Origin: an uncultured Alistipes sp.
Lineage (GTDB): Bacteria > Bacteroidota > Bacteroidia > Bacteroidales > Rikenellaceae
Assembly: GCA_900768015.1 (NCBI GenBank)
Contig: CAAGBI010000048.1
Location: 1 to 48,704 of the forward strand
Reading direction: 5' to 3'
Length of the DNA: 48,704 nt
Shown here: positions 1 to 8,255 of the stretch, piece by piece
How positions within the stretch are numbered: the first letter of the stretch is position 1
Layout: the number at the start of each line of letters is the position of its first letter
The notes under the pieces: model-generated
Database searches by the model: none
Seen by the model: the letters and a program-made list of their open reading frames with translations, nothing else
What the model was told of the DNA's origin: nothing
Made by a program: the position numbers and the translations under genes

Positions 1-72
1 ACTACCCATAACTACCCACCGACTGCGCCACTGACTGCCCCACCACACTTTTCACTTTTCAGTTTTCACTTC

Positions 73-200
73 AATTTCTTGTCAGAAGGGGTCAGATGTG
101 GCCTCGATAAAGAGAAAGAGCGGATGGGACATACTTGGTGTATTTCCCATTCGCTCTTTGGATTGAGAGGTCGCAGATGACCCTTTATCACAAGAAATTA
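73..200 (-). repeat. Long palindromic 3'-end element, copy 1
   Basis: This 128-bp imperfect palindrome begins AATTTCTTGTCAGAAGG and ends CTTTATCACAAGAAATTA, and the last TTA is the stop codon of the peptidase gene read on the minus strand. The inner hairpin (115-159) has the stem AAAGAGCG/CGCTCTTT and in gene sense the apex ATAC-ACCAA-GTAT. The arm with GATA lies next to the gene and the arm with CAGA lies away from it, as in the sister copies. The first 72 bases of the window hold short C-rich repeats and no gene that I can see. Confidence 0.85.
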
Positions 201-2324
201 CAGGTTTTCGAGGCAATAGTCCACCATCTTCTGACGCACATTGACCATGTCATTGGGGCGCATAGAGTGGTTCTGGTCGGGATATACCATCATGTCATAC
301 TGCTTTGCTGAGCGGTTGAGAGCGCGACACATCTCGATGGTATTCTGGAAGTGTACATTGTCGTCGGCTGTGCCGTGGATGATAAGAAGGCGTGTCTTAT
401 CAGAGAGGCGGTCCGCGAAGTTGATAGGCGAGTTATTGTCGTAGCCCTCAGGGTTCTGCGAGGGTAGGCCATTGTAAATCTCGGTGTAGATAGAGTCGTA
501 GTAGCGCCATGATGTCACGGGGGCTACGGCGATAGCAACCTTGAAGATGCCGTCACCCTTGAGTGCGCAGCCGAGGGCCATGAAGCCACCATAAGACCAG
601 CCGTAGATACCTACGCGCGAAGCGTCGATATAGTCCTGGCGTGCGAGGTGGCGGGCAAATGAGATTTGATCCTCAACCTCTGCGTTACCGAGGTTTGCGT
701 ATGTCACCTTCTTGTACTCCTCGCCGCGGTAGCCAGTACCACGAGCGTCGCAACAAGCGATGATGTAGCCGTTGCGTGCGAGGGTCTCCTCCCAGTCGGT
801 GGTGTAGCGGTTCTCAATCTGCTGTGAGCCAGGGCCAGAGTACTGCGTGATGAGCACGGGGTACTTCTTCGATGGGTTGAAGTCCTCGGGGTAGATGAGG
901 TAATACTGCAACTCATCGCCGCGCTCGGTGGTAAATGTCTCATAATTACGCTGGTATGCGGGCTTATCGTTGCTCTTCTTGTCGAGCATCAACGAGCGTA
1001 CCTCCTTACCCTTGGCGTTATATACCGCAGCTGTGGGATAGCAGTCTGTTGCCGAGTGCTCCGCAGCGAAGAACTTCATATCTGCAGAGGGGTACACGCG
1101 CCAGTAGCCAGGCTTAGAGAGCAAGCACTGCTTCTTCTTGCCGTCGATGTTTACGGAGTAGAGGTGGCGCTCGAGGGGCGACTTCTCGGTAGACATGTAG
1201 TAGACGGTATTGTGGTCAGCAGAGAGGCCGACAAGCTGTGTCACCTCCCACTCGCCCTCGGTGATAGCGTTAAGGCGACCCTCCGAGATAGAGTGCAAGT
1301 AGAGGTGGAACCAGCCTGTCGTGGTCTCCTCGCGCACGATGAAGCGGTCGTCGTCGATGAAGGTGATCGTAGCCTCGTTGGGACGCTCCACATAGCGCTC
1401 ATCCTTCTCGTTGTAGATTACGCGCTGTGTGCCATCAGCCTCAACCATGACCACCTCGAAGTGGTTCTGGAGGCGGTTGACGCGATAGAAGAAGAGGTTG
1501 CCCGCGGGTGTGTAGCCGAGGCGTGGGATATACTGGTCGGTAGTCTCGCCTACGGGCACCTCGCGTGTCTCGCCGCTATAGAGGTCGTAGACATGGAGCG
1601 TAACGATAGAGTTGTCGTCACCAGCCTTGGGATACTTGAAGCTGTATGCCTTGTTGTAGAGCGTGTTATCGAAGCGCATCATCTCGAACTCCTTAACGCG
1701 GCTCTCGTCGAACTTGAGGTATGCAATCTCACGGCCGTCGTTAGAGAAAGCGTATGCCTTGGTGAAGCCATACTCCTCCTCGTAGACCCAGTCTGTAGTA
1801 CCGTTGATGATGTGGTTCCACTCGCCATCCGAGGTGATGTTGTATATCTCGTTTGTTACAAGGTCGTAGACGAAGAGGTCGTTGTTGTAGCCCATCGCGA
1901 GGAAGCGGTTGTCGGGCGAGAACGATATGTCGCGCACATCGTCAATCTTGATTGTCGAGCCATCGGGGCATGAGATGTAGTAGTCCGAGGTGAACGAGTG
2001 GCGGTATATCTCCTTGCGGGGCGACTCACCCTCCCACTTCTCGTAGAGCGCCATAGTGCCATCGGGCGATTTCTTGTACGACATGATAAGGTTGTCGGTG
2101 GTGAAAACGACCTCACCCTCCGATGCCTTGTTGTAGTCGTAGAGTACCACATTGCGGCCGTCGAGCTCCATATACTGGTGTGTACCCTCCACGGGTGTCA
2201 ACGAGCCTGGTGCGATGTACTTTGCGGGCACCTCACGCGCCTCGACCATCTCGAGGTAGCTCACCTGCGCCATTGCAGTTGCCGCCGCGAGAAGCATCAC
2301 GAATGTTGTAAATAGTCTTTTCAT
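198..2324 (-). CDS. Dipeptidyl peptidase IV-type serine peptidase (S9B)
   Basis: A secreted prolyl dipeptidyl peptidase that removes X-Pro or X-Ala dipeptides from peptide N-termini. Residues 1-20 form a signal peptide ending AMAQ. A beta-propeller domain fills roughly residues 40-460 and carries the DWVYEEE motif (178-184), whose glutamates bind the substrate amino terminus in human DPP4. The C-terminal alpha/beta hydrolase has GWSYGG with Ser577, HGTADD with Asp654 and QNH with His686. The spacing of these three residues matches the DPP4 triad. At 708 residues it is full length. The role is probably periplasmic peptide breakdown for amino-acid nutrition. It is the last gene of a minus-strand run, separated from the next gene upstream by a palindromic element, so it may also have its own promoter. 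The stop codon is embedded in palindrome copy 1. Confidence 0.93.
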   Translation of the reverse strand: MKRLFTTFVMLLAAATAMAQVSYLEMVEAREVPAKYIAPGSLTPVEGTHQYMELDGRNVVLYDYNKASEGEVVFTTDNLIMSYKKSPDGTMALYEKWEGESPRKEIYRHSFTSDYYISCPDGSTIKIDDVRDISFSPDNRFLAMGYNNDLFVYDLVTNEIYNITSDGEWNHIINGTTDWVYEEEYGFTKAYAFSNDGREIAYLKFDESRVKEFEMMRFDNTLYNKAYSFKYPKAGDDNSIVTLHVYDLYSGETREVPVGETTDQYIPRLGYTPAGNLFFYRVNRLQNHFEVVMVEADGTQRVIYNEKDERYVERPNEATITFIDDDRFIVREETTTGWFHLYLHSISEGRLNAITEGEWEVTQLVGLSADHNTVYYMSTEKSPLERHLYSVNIDGKKKQCLLSKPGYWRVYPSADMKFFAAEHSATDCYPTAAVYNAKGKEVRSLMLDKKSNDKPAYQRNYETFTTERGDELQYYLIYPEDFNPSKKYPVLITQYSGPGSQQIENRYTTDWEETLARNGYIIACCDARGTGYRGEEYKKVTYANLGNAEVEDQISFARHLARQDYIDASRVGIYGWSYGGFMALGCALKGDGIFKVAIAVAPVTSWRYYDSIYTEIYNGLPSQNPEGYDNNSPINFADRLSDKTRLLIIHGTADDNVHFQNTIEMCRALNRSAKQYDMMVYPDQNHSMRPNDMVNVRQKMVDYCLENL

Positions 2325-2363
2325 ATAGTCTTAGGTTTTAGTTATTCTATAACAGGTTTTTCT

Positions 2364-2490
2364 TCTAAATGCTGAGTTGTTGAGATGATTTGAAGCTGGT
2401 CGAAGAGTGGAAAAGCGGAGTTTACTAATGGTAAATGAGCATTTTACACTCAAGCCAGATATCAAATCAGCCAACAAGGCAGCGTTTAGA
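2364..2490 (-). repeat. Palindromic 3'-end element, divergent-arm copy
   Basis: Outer arms TCTAAATGCTG (from 2364) and CAGCGTTTAGA (to 2490) are inverted copies, continued by TTGTTG and TGATTTGA in both arms. The core hairpin near 2411-2445 has in gene sense the apex TTTAC-CATTA-GTAAA followed by CTTTT. The right arm overlaps the stop codon (2486-2488) of the hypothetical gene. The apex matches the other palindromes, but the outer arms are unrelated to the TTTCTTGTGATA family. Confidence 0.7.
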
Positions 2491-3166
2491 TATCGTCTAT
2501 GGAGAAGTCGTAACTTAGGCGCTTACCCGTTGTGAACTTCGAGTTATCGAGCTTAGAATTAAACTGGTCGACCGTAACGCGGATATTCTCCTCGTAGGGA
2601 GGCATCAACAGGTCGAAGTTGAGCGAGTAGTTAATAGCGGTCTCGATGATAGATACGAGTGCCTCGCGGTCAATCTTCTTTGTGCCAAAGGCCATGGGGC
2701 GCACGAGCGTCTGGCGCTTACCCTCCACCCAGAAGCACTTCTCGCGGTTGATGAAGATGCGACCAATGAGGTAGCCCTCGTCGGCATTACGGTTGTACTT
2801 GAGCGAGTCCGAGAGGAAGTTGTAGATGTTGATTACACCCACATAGGAGTTATCCCTATTCTGCTGCAAGTAGCCATTCTGCCAGATGATGTGGTTTGAG
2901 TCGAACTCGAAGACATCGGTGTGCATCTGCACAAGGAGGATGTCGGAAGCCACCTGCAACTGCGCCTCGAACTTACCACGGTCGCGGTACTCGATACGCA
3001 CGCGGCGGTCGAGCTTGCCATCAAGCTCATCGTCAATCTCCGAAGCCATCTCAAAGAGGGTCTCCTTGAGGTCGTTGAATGTCGAAAATGTGTTGTCGAA
3101 AATCTGCTGCTTGAGGGTAGACTTCTTAACTATGGCCTCAAGGATTTTTTCGCGTAAGGTACTCAT
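2486..3166 (-). CDS. Conserved hypothetical protein, 226 aa
   Basis: I do not recognise the family. The protein is soluble, with no signal peptide or membrane segment. The first 45 residues look helical and rich in Lys and Glu. The rest is mixed alpha/beta with many aromatic residues and includes VEGKRQTLVRPMAFGTKK near residues 147-164. The start follows the stop of the glucosaminidase gene by 20 nt, so the two are probably co-transcribed. This suggests a house-keeping or envelope-linked role but does not prove one. Codon use resembles that of its neighbours. Confidence is high that it is a gene and nil on function. Confidence 0.85.
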   Translation of the reverse strand: MSTLREKILEAIVKKSTLKQQIFDNTFSTFNDLKETLFEMASEIDDELDGKLDRRVRIEYRDRGKFEAQLQVASDILLVQMHTDVFEFDSNHIIWQNGYLQQNRDNSYVGVINIYNFLSDSLKYNRNADEGYLIGRIFINREKCFWVEGKRQTLVRPMAFGTKKIDREALVSIIETAINYSLNFDLLMPPYEENIRVTVDQFNSKLDNSKFTTGKRLSYDFSIDDI

Positions 3167-3186
3167 ACTATACTGTTTTTGTTATT

Positions 3187-4314
3187 TTACCACTTCTGGA
3201 TGCGTATTGTGCGACCTGCTGCGAGGGGCGCATTGCTACGCTTGGTGTTCTGCTTCGTTAGGCTCTTTAGGCGTATGCCATAGAGCTGCGCAATGTCGTG
3301 GAGCGTCTCGCCATCCTTGACTGTATGCAACAGCTCCTCACCCATCCATGAGGGGAGCTTGCGCTCGATGTAGACGATGTCGCCCTCCTCGAGCTGCGCC
3401 TTGCGTGCCACATCGTTGAAGCGACGCAGGTTGCCCGCAGAGATAGAGAAGACCTTAGCCAACGACTCGTATGTATCGCCACTCTTTGCCACAATGTAGT
3501 GTGCGCGGTTGGTGAGGTAGACATTGTAGCCCTTGTATGCGTTTATCGTAATGCGGAAGTTGTTGGGGTCAATACCACTATCGGCATATGCTGTTGCTAT
3601 GTCAGTGTGCTGTGCCTCCTCGGGAGCAGCGACGGGAGCCTCGGGGAGCACCACCTCGGGGGTCTCGCTCTGCTTGAGTGCCGAGAGGTCTATATCCGCG
3701 CGCTTAGCGAGGTAGTCATCATACTGCTTGATGCCATTCTTCTTGTCGAGAAGGTGGAGGTTGTAGCGCTCGATAACGCCGATAAGACGGTCGGCATAGT
3801 CGGGAGCCGTTGCGTAGCCCGCCTTCTTGAGACCCTTAGCCCAGTTTTTGTAGTCATCAGCATCGTAGGCAAAGAGGAAGTCGTAGCGGCTGCCACTATT
3901 TAGGAAGTCGGCATGGTCGCGGAACGAGTCCTCGGCAGTCTCGTAGACGCGGAAGCAGTCGTTGGGGTCGTCGTCGGCATGCGTTATCGTAGCACCTGTC
4001 CACGAGCCCTTGCACTTGATGCAGAAGTGGTTGTTCGCCACGCGCGCGAGGTAGCCATTGCCATAACCCGACTCGAGGATAGCCTGACCCATGGTGATAC
4101 TGGCGGGAATGCCGTATGTCTCCATGTGGTCCACGGCCACATGACGCCATTTGTAGATATACTCCTCGGGTGTTAGCTTCACCCACTCCTCCACGGGCTT
4201 TTGCTTATCTCCCTCAGGCTCAGCCACCTGCGCCGAGAGTGTGGTGGGCATAACAAGTGTTACTACAAGAGTGAGCAACGCTCCAAGTGTCAATGCTTTA
4301 TTGCGGTTTATCAT
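3187..4314 (-). CDS. Secreted glucosaminidase with two LysM domains
   Basis: A peptidoglycan hydrolase, probably an endo-beta-N-acetylglucosaminidase of the GH73 type, that cleaves glycan strands during cell-wall turnover. Residues 1-29 form a signal peptide. The catalytic domain (about 50-195) contains AILESGYGNG, with Glu81 the likely general acid, and NNHFCIKCKGSW. Two LysM repeats follow (about 265-320 and 325-375) and should bind peptidoglycan. I chose the ATG at 4314, giving 375 residues. The frame stays open 63 nt further upstream, but that stretch lacks a signal-like sequence and would run into the promoter at 4347-4354. The protein is full length, and the hypothetical gene follows it 20 nt downstream. 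Confidence 0.9.
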   Translation of the reverse strand: MINRNKALTLGALLTLVVTLVMPTTLSAQVAEPEGDKQKPVEEWVKLTPEEYIYKWRHVAVDHMETYGIPASITMGQAILESGYGNGYLARVANNHFCIKCKGSWTGATITHADDDPNDCFRVYETAEDSFRDHADFLNSGSRYDFLFAYDADDYKNWAKGLKKAGYATAPDYADRLIGVIERYNLHLLDKKNGIKQYDDYLAKRADIDLSALKQSETPEVVLPEAPVAAPEEAQHTDIATAYADSGIDPNNFRITINAYKGYNVYLTNRAHYIVAKSGDTYESLAKVFSISAGNLRRFNDVARKAQLEEGDIVYIERKLPSWMGEELLHTVKDGETLHDIAQLYGIRLKSLTKQNTKRSNAPLAAGRTIRIQKW

Positions 4315-4346
4315 AGTTCTCAAAGTCGTATAATTGCGGTTTGAGG

Positions 4347-4354
4347 CAAAGATA
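4347..4354 (-). promoter_or_regulatory. -7 box TATCTTTG for the glucosaminidase gene
   Basis: A perfect match to the Bacteroidota -7 consensus TAnnTTTG on the minus strand, about 33 nt before the chosen ATG. No clear -33 TTTG is visible at the usual distance. Its position supports the downstream start codon. Confidence 0.6.
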
Positions 4355-4517
4355 CAAAATTTACTCGAAAAAATCAATATCTATCATCATTATGTAATAA
4401 TGAATTGATGCAGAATAACCTCTTTACGAAGCACTAACATATGGTCTGCATCACCACACGATGGTCTAAATCTCCCCTCCATTACACCTCGGATGTCACA
4501 CGATGGGCATAGACAAA

Positions 4518-4558
4518 AACGACGAATGGGAGTACATAACATACTCCCATTCATCGTT
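4518..4558 (-). terminator. Hairpin terminator with palindrome-family apex
   Basis: The stem AACGACGAATGGGAGTA / TACTCCCATTCATCGTT has one mismatch and the tight loop CATAACA. On the minus strand it is followed by TTTTTG, so it should end transcription of the dehydrogenase gene, whose stop is 36 nt upstream. The stem and apex (GAATGGGAGTA) belong to the palindrome family. No clear long outer arms were found, although CACACGATGG occurs twice (about 4456 and 4497) in the remaining spacer. Confidence 0.75.
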
Positions 4559-4593
4559 GGTTGACAGGCCCTAAAGCCTCTATCTCAAAAAGA

Positions 4594-5538
4594 TTACTTA
4601 AGCTTTGCAGCAACCTTCTCGAGCATATCCTTAGTCATTGACTCGAGGTCCCACTCAGGCTTCCAACCCCACTCCTCGCGTGCGCAAGTGTCATCGAGAG
4701 AGTTAGGCCAGCTGCGTGAGATAACATCCTTAACGGGGTCTACATTGTACTCCATCTGGAAACCGGGCACATGGCGCTCAACAACCTCGCGGATGATCTC
4801 GGGAGTGAAGCTCATAGATGCAATGTTGAATGAGTTGCGGTGCTTGAGCTTTGCGGGATCTGCCTCCATGAGCTCCACAGTAGCGCGGAGAGCATCGGGC
4901 ATGTACATCATATCCATGTAGACATCGGGAGCGATGTTACATACGAACTTGTTACCCTTAACAGCCTCGTAGTAGATCTCTACTGCGTAGTCGGTAGTAC
5001 CGCCACCAGGGAGAGTTACATTAGAGATGATACCGGGGAAACGCACTGAACGAGTGTCAACGCCGAAGCGTGAGTGGTAGTAGTTAGAGAGAAGCTCACC
5101 AGTAACCTTGCAAACACCATAGATAGTGTTGGGCTGCATCACAGTATCCTGGGGAGTCTTGTCGCGGGGGAAGTCACCACCGAAAGCACCGATAGAGCTG
5201 GGAGTAAAGACTGCACAGTTCTTCTCGCGTGCGATCTCCAAAGAGTTCTCCAACGCACCCATGTTGATGCGCATAGCCAACTGAGGATTCTTCTCGCCAG
5301 TAGCTGAAAGAAGAGCTACGAGGTTGAAGATAGAGTCAATGTTGTACTTGCTTACGAGCTCGGCATACTGCTTAGCATCGAGTGCGTCGAGGCTCTCGAA
5401 TGGACCTGCCTCAGCCAATACTGCATTGTGTTTTACATCGGTAGCAACGACATTCGATGCACCATAGATTGAGCGAAGATATGGCACCAACTCAGATCCA
5501 ATCTGACCACCGGCACCTACGACCAAAATGCGCTTCAT
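4594..5538 (-). CDS. L-threonine 3-dehydrogenase, SDR (epimerase-like) type
   Basis: An NAD-dependent extended short-chain dehydrogenase that oxidises L-threonine to 2-amino-3-oxobutyrate in threonine catabolism. The Rossmann motif GAGGQIG is at residues 8-14 and the catalytic Tyr-x3-Lys is IYGVCK (Tyr140, Lys144), with Ser114/Ser115 nearby. The pattern SxFNLVALLSATGEKNP around residue 70-85 and the 314-residue length match the UDP-galactose-epimerase-like threonine dehydrogenases of Bacteroidota rather than the zinc MDR type. No glycine acetyltransferase gene (kbl) is adjacent. The gene stands alone and diverges from a VTT-protein gene, with a -7 box at 5620-5627. Another NAD-dependent epimerase activity is possible but less likely. 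Confidence 0.88.
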   Translation of the reverse strand: MKRILVVGAGGQIGSELVPYLRSIYGASNVVATDVKHNAVLAEAGPFESLDALDAKQYAELVSKYNIDSIFNLVALLSATGEKNPQLAMRINMGALENSLEIAREKNCAVFTPSSIGAFGGDFPRDKTPQDTVMQPNTIYGVCKVTGELLSNYYHSRFGVDTRSVRFPGIISNVTLPGGGTTDYAVEIYYEAVKGNKFVCNIAPDVYMDMMYMPDALRATVELMEADPAKLKHRNSFNIASMSFTPEIIREVVERHVPGFQMEYNVDPVKDVISRSWPNSLDDTCAREEWGWKPEWDLESMTKDMLEKVAAKLK

Positions 5539-5619
5539 TTGATTGTTTAACGTTAGTTATGTATTTCAGGTTCAATAATATACACACACGGGGTGGTAAA
5601 CATCCACCTCAACCAACAA

Positions 5620-5627
5620 CAAAAGTA
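5620..5627 (-). promoter_or_regulatory. -7 box TACTTTTG for the threonine dehydrogenase gene
   Basis: Matches TAnnTTTG on the minus strand and leaves a leader of about 80 nt before the ATG at 5538. It sits back to back with a plus-strand -7 box at 5722. A -33 element was not obvious. Confidence 0.5.
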
Positions 5628-5721
5628 GATATTTTTTTTCAATTTTCGTCATTCCTACCCCACTTTTTTTACTTTTTCTTCATTTTGGCACCATTGTCGC
5701 ACGGCGTATCGGTTTTTGTTC

Positions 5722-5729
5722 TATCTTTG
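5722..5729 (+). promoter_or_regulatory. -7 box TATCTTTG for the VTT-protein gene
   Basis: A consensus TAnnTTTG box 21 nt before the ATG at 5751, leaving a very short leader. The -33 region is weak. Confidence 0.55.
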
Positions 5730-5750
5730 TGGAATACAAAAATTCATCGT

Positions 5751-6212
5751 ATGGAGTGGCTTGAACAACTCGAAGTGATACTTCTCGACTGGGGATATTT
5801 CGGCATGTTCCTCAGCGCGCTACTCGCAGCAACGATACTCCCCTTCAGCTCCGATGCGGTATTGATGGGTCTCGTGGCTGCGGGGTGTAGTCCTGTGGGC
5901 ATTGTCGCCATGGCGACACTCGGCAACTGGGTGGGTGGCCTCATAAGTTATTGGATGGGCTGGCTCGGCAAGACCGAGTGGCTGGAAAAGTACTTCAGGG
6001 TCAAGCACGAGACCATCGTCAAGCACAAGGGCTTAGTGGATAAGTGGGGCCCATTCTTAGCATTGGTGTCGTGGGTGCCCTTTGTGGGCGATGTATTTGC
6101 CATTGTGTTAGGCTTCTACAAGGCGAAGTTCTGGCCTACGGCGTGGTGGCTGTTCGTGGGTAAGTGTCTGCGCTATGTGTGCGAGGCGATACTTATATAT
6201 TATGTAGTATAA
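5751..6212 (+). CDS. VTT/DedA-superfamily membrane protein (YqaA-like)
   Basis: A small integral membrane protein of the VTT (SNARE-associated) superfamily, the group that includes DedA and YqaA. Members are linked to lipid scrambling or transport and membrane homeostasis. The 153 residues hold the re-entrant-type segment AATILPFSSDAVL (about 26-38), the glycine-rich GNWVGGLISYWMGWLG (about 58-73) and SWVPFVGDVFAIVLGF (about 107-122), which are the conserved elements of the family. The start is the ATG 21 nt after a strong -7 box. The frame is open further upstream, but that stretch lies in the divergent promoter region. Substrate unknown. Confidence 0.85.
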   Translation: MEWLEQLEVILLDWGYFGMFLSALLAATILPFSSDAVLMGLVAAGCSPVGIVAMATLGNWVGGLISYWMGWLGKTEWLEKYFRVKHETIVKHKGLVDKWGPFLALVSWVPFVGDVFAIVLGFYKAKFWPTAWWLFVGKCLRYVCEAILIYYVV

Positions 6213-6216
6213 AAAT

Positions 6217-6242
6217 AATAGCGGACCCGAAAGTCCGCTATT
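6217..6242. terminator. Bidirectional hairpin terminator
   Basis: A perfect 10-bp stem AATAGCGGAC / GTCCGCTATT with loop CCGAAA lies between the converging VTT-protein and transporter genes. It has A-rich sequence before it and T-rich sequence after it, so it can serve both strands. Confidence 0.85.
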
Positions 6243-6263
6243 ACTCTATTTATTTGGAGCAGA

Positions 6264-8117
6264 TTACTTTGTAACCACTACATCCTCGTAGTTGATAACT
6301 GACTTCTCCTCGGTAGCAGTCTCAGTCTCTGCGACATCCTCCGCGGGAACCTCGACAACCTCTACGACCTCCTCTATGGGAGCGGGAGCCTCAACAGCGG
6401 GCTGTGCAGCAACCAACGCAGGGATAGCGAAGAGCATGAGCAACTGCGCAGTGAGCACGCGCAAGAACATAACGACGGGGTAAACCGTAGCATAGCCCAT
6501 AGCAGGCATATCGTTACCAGCAGAGGTGCTTGAGAAGCCAAGTGCTGGGGGATCGGTCATAGCACCCGACATCATACCCATCATAGTGTAGTAGTTAATC
6601 TTGAACTTGAGACGCGCGATAAGTGCCACGATGACAAGAGGAATAACGGTGATAAGGACACCATAGCCTACCCACTTGTAGCCACCGCCTACAACAGCGT
6701 CGATAAAGCCATCACCCGCGCCAATACCTACGGCCGCAAGGAACAAGGCGAGACCTATCTCGCGGAGCATGAGGTTAGCACTCATCGTAGTGTAGGTAAC
6801 GAGGCCGAAGTGGGGGCCATACTTACCCAACAAGATAGCGATGATGAGGGGACCACCCGCAAGACCGAGCTTAACGGGCTGTGGTACATTCATAAGGGGG
6901 AGTGTGCCGAGCAATACACCGAGTGCGATACCCAAGAATACGGGCAACAAATTGGGGTGGTCGAGCTTCTTGAGTGAGTTACCCAAGACCTTCTCGGCCT
7001 GTGCTACGGCAGCCTCAGGACCTACAACCATCACCTTATCACCCACCTGGAGCTCCATACCCTGATAGGGAAGAAGGTCGACACCAGCACGGTGTACGCG
7101 AGTGATGTTGATGCCGTAGCGAGTGCGAAGGCGGAGGTCCGAGAACTTCTTACCGTTAATCTCCTCGCGTGTGATGAGGATACGGCGCGATACGAGAGGT
7201 GTAGACTGCATTGCTGTTGCACCCCACTCGTCGGCAGTCATCTCGATGGGATGACCGAAGAAGGCGAGAATAGCCTCGCTATCCTCCTCCGAGCAGATGA
7301 CACGCAACTTATCGCCAATCGAGAGCTTCGAGTTACCATCAGCCATAACAATCTCACCCGATGGGTGCATGATACGCGATACCACAAACTGGCGGTTGAT
7401 AAGCATATGCGCAATAGCGATAGTCTTACCCTCGAGCATCTCGTTTGTGAACTCCACAGAGTAGCGGTGTGGCAAGTTAGCCTCGTTGCTCAACGCCTTA
7501 AGTGCCTCATCCTCCTTCTTGAAATCGACACGCAAGACATAGCGCATGATGATGATTGTGGCGATGATGCCGACAACACCCAAGGGATAAGCCACAGCGT
7601 AACCGAGTGAGATAGACTTAGTTAGCTCCTCATTGACGATGCCAGAATCGGCAAATGCCTGCTGCGCAGCACCAAGACCGGGAGTGTTTGTCACAGCACC
7701 CGACATGATACCCACCATCGTAGGCAATGGCTCGCCAGTGATGTAGTGGATGGCGAGGGTTACGCCAGCACCGAGGATAATTACGAGGGCTGCAAGGCCG
7801 ATAAGCTTCAAGCCACCACCCTTGAGTGACGAGAAGAACGAGGGGCCTACCTGCAGACCGATGAAGAATACAAAGAGAATGAGACCAAACTCCTTGACGA
7901 AATGTAGGGTGTCGTGGTGGATAGCATCCGATGCGTCGAACATGCCGAGCACATGACCCGCTGCGATACCCGTGAAGAGTATCCAGGTCATACCCAACGA
8001 GATACCCTTAATCTTGATGCGACTCAATGCCAAACCCGAGGCAATGACAATCGCCAGAATGAATACAGTATGTGCTACTGATGGACCCAGAAACACACTG
8101 TCAAACCAATCTCTCAT
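6264..8117 (-). CDS. AspT/YidE-type transporter with paired RCK_C domains
   Basis: A polytopic inner-membrane protein of the aspartate:alanine exchanger (AAE) family. Two membrane halves of about five helices each (residues about 15-200 and 375-560) flank two TrkA-C/RCK_C regulatory domains (about 205-370, containing RVICSEEDSEAI and VGDKVMVVGPE). The duplicated signature GxMSGAxTxxPxL appears as GIMSGAVTNTPGLG and GMMSGAMTDPPALG. The 617 residues include an unusual acidic, Val/Glu/Ala-rich tail after the last helix. Substrates of the bacterial YidE/YbjL group are mostly unknown; a dicarboxylate or amino acid is likely. It is monocistronic, with a good promoter at 8179-8209. Confidence 0.88.
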   Translation of the reverse strand: MRDWFDSVFLGPSVAHTVFILAIVIASGLALSRIKIKGISLGMTWILFTGIAAGHVLGMFDASDAIHHDTLHFVKEFGLILFVFFIGLQVGPSFFSSLKGGGLKLIGLAALVIILGAGVTLAIHYITGEPLPTMVGIMSGAVTNTPGLGAAQQAFADSGIVNEELTKSISLGYAVAYPLGVVGIIATIIIMRYVLRVDFKKEDEALKALSNEANLPHRYSVEFTNEMLEGKTIAIAHMLINRQFVVSRIMHPSGEIVMADGNSKLSIGDKLRVICSEEDSEAILAFFGHPIEMTADEWGATAMQSTPLVSRRILITREEINGKKFSDLRLRTRYGINITRVHRAGVDLLPYQGMELQVGDKVMVVGPEAAVAQAEKVLGNSLKKLDHPNLLPVFLGIALGVLLGTLPLMNVPQPVKLGLAGGPLIIAILLGKYGPHFGLVTYTTMSANLMLREIGLALFLAAVGIGAGDGFIDAVVGGGYKWVGYGVLITVIPLVIVALIARLKFKINYYTMMGMMSGAMTDPPALGFSSTSAGNDMPAMGYATVYPVVMFLRVLTAQLLMLFAIPALVAAQPAVEAPAPIEEVVEVVEVPAEDVAETETATEEKSVINYEDVVVTK

Positions 8118-8178
8118 GTTGATGAAAATTTGGGTTAATTATATTAATATATGTAGTTTTCAGAAAAAAATCAGGGCG

Positions 8179-8209
8179 CAAAGGTAATTAAACATTTTCG
8201 ATTTAACAA
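8179..8209 (-). promoter_or_regulatory. Promoter of the AspT/YidE-type transporter gene
   Basis: On the minus strand a TTG (8207-8209) is followed after 20 nt by TACCTTTG (8179-8186). This fits the Bacteroidota -33/-7 layout, with a leader of roughly 55 nt. Confidence 0.6.
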
Positions 8210-8255
8210 CTTTCCGCCCCTTAATTATATTACCATATCGCTTATCACCTATGTA

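Noticed and set aside
73..200. Palindromes as integron attC sites
   Set aside because: They lack the R'' /R' core sites (GTTRRRY), the genes are not cassette-like, and no integrase gene is in the window.
1056..1973. A 305-codon open frame on the plus strand opposite the peptidase gene
   Set aside because: Antisense shadow of the DPP IV-type gene; rich in Val/Leu/Glu stretches from complementary codons and without a promoter or family match.
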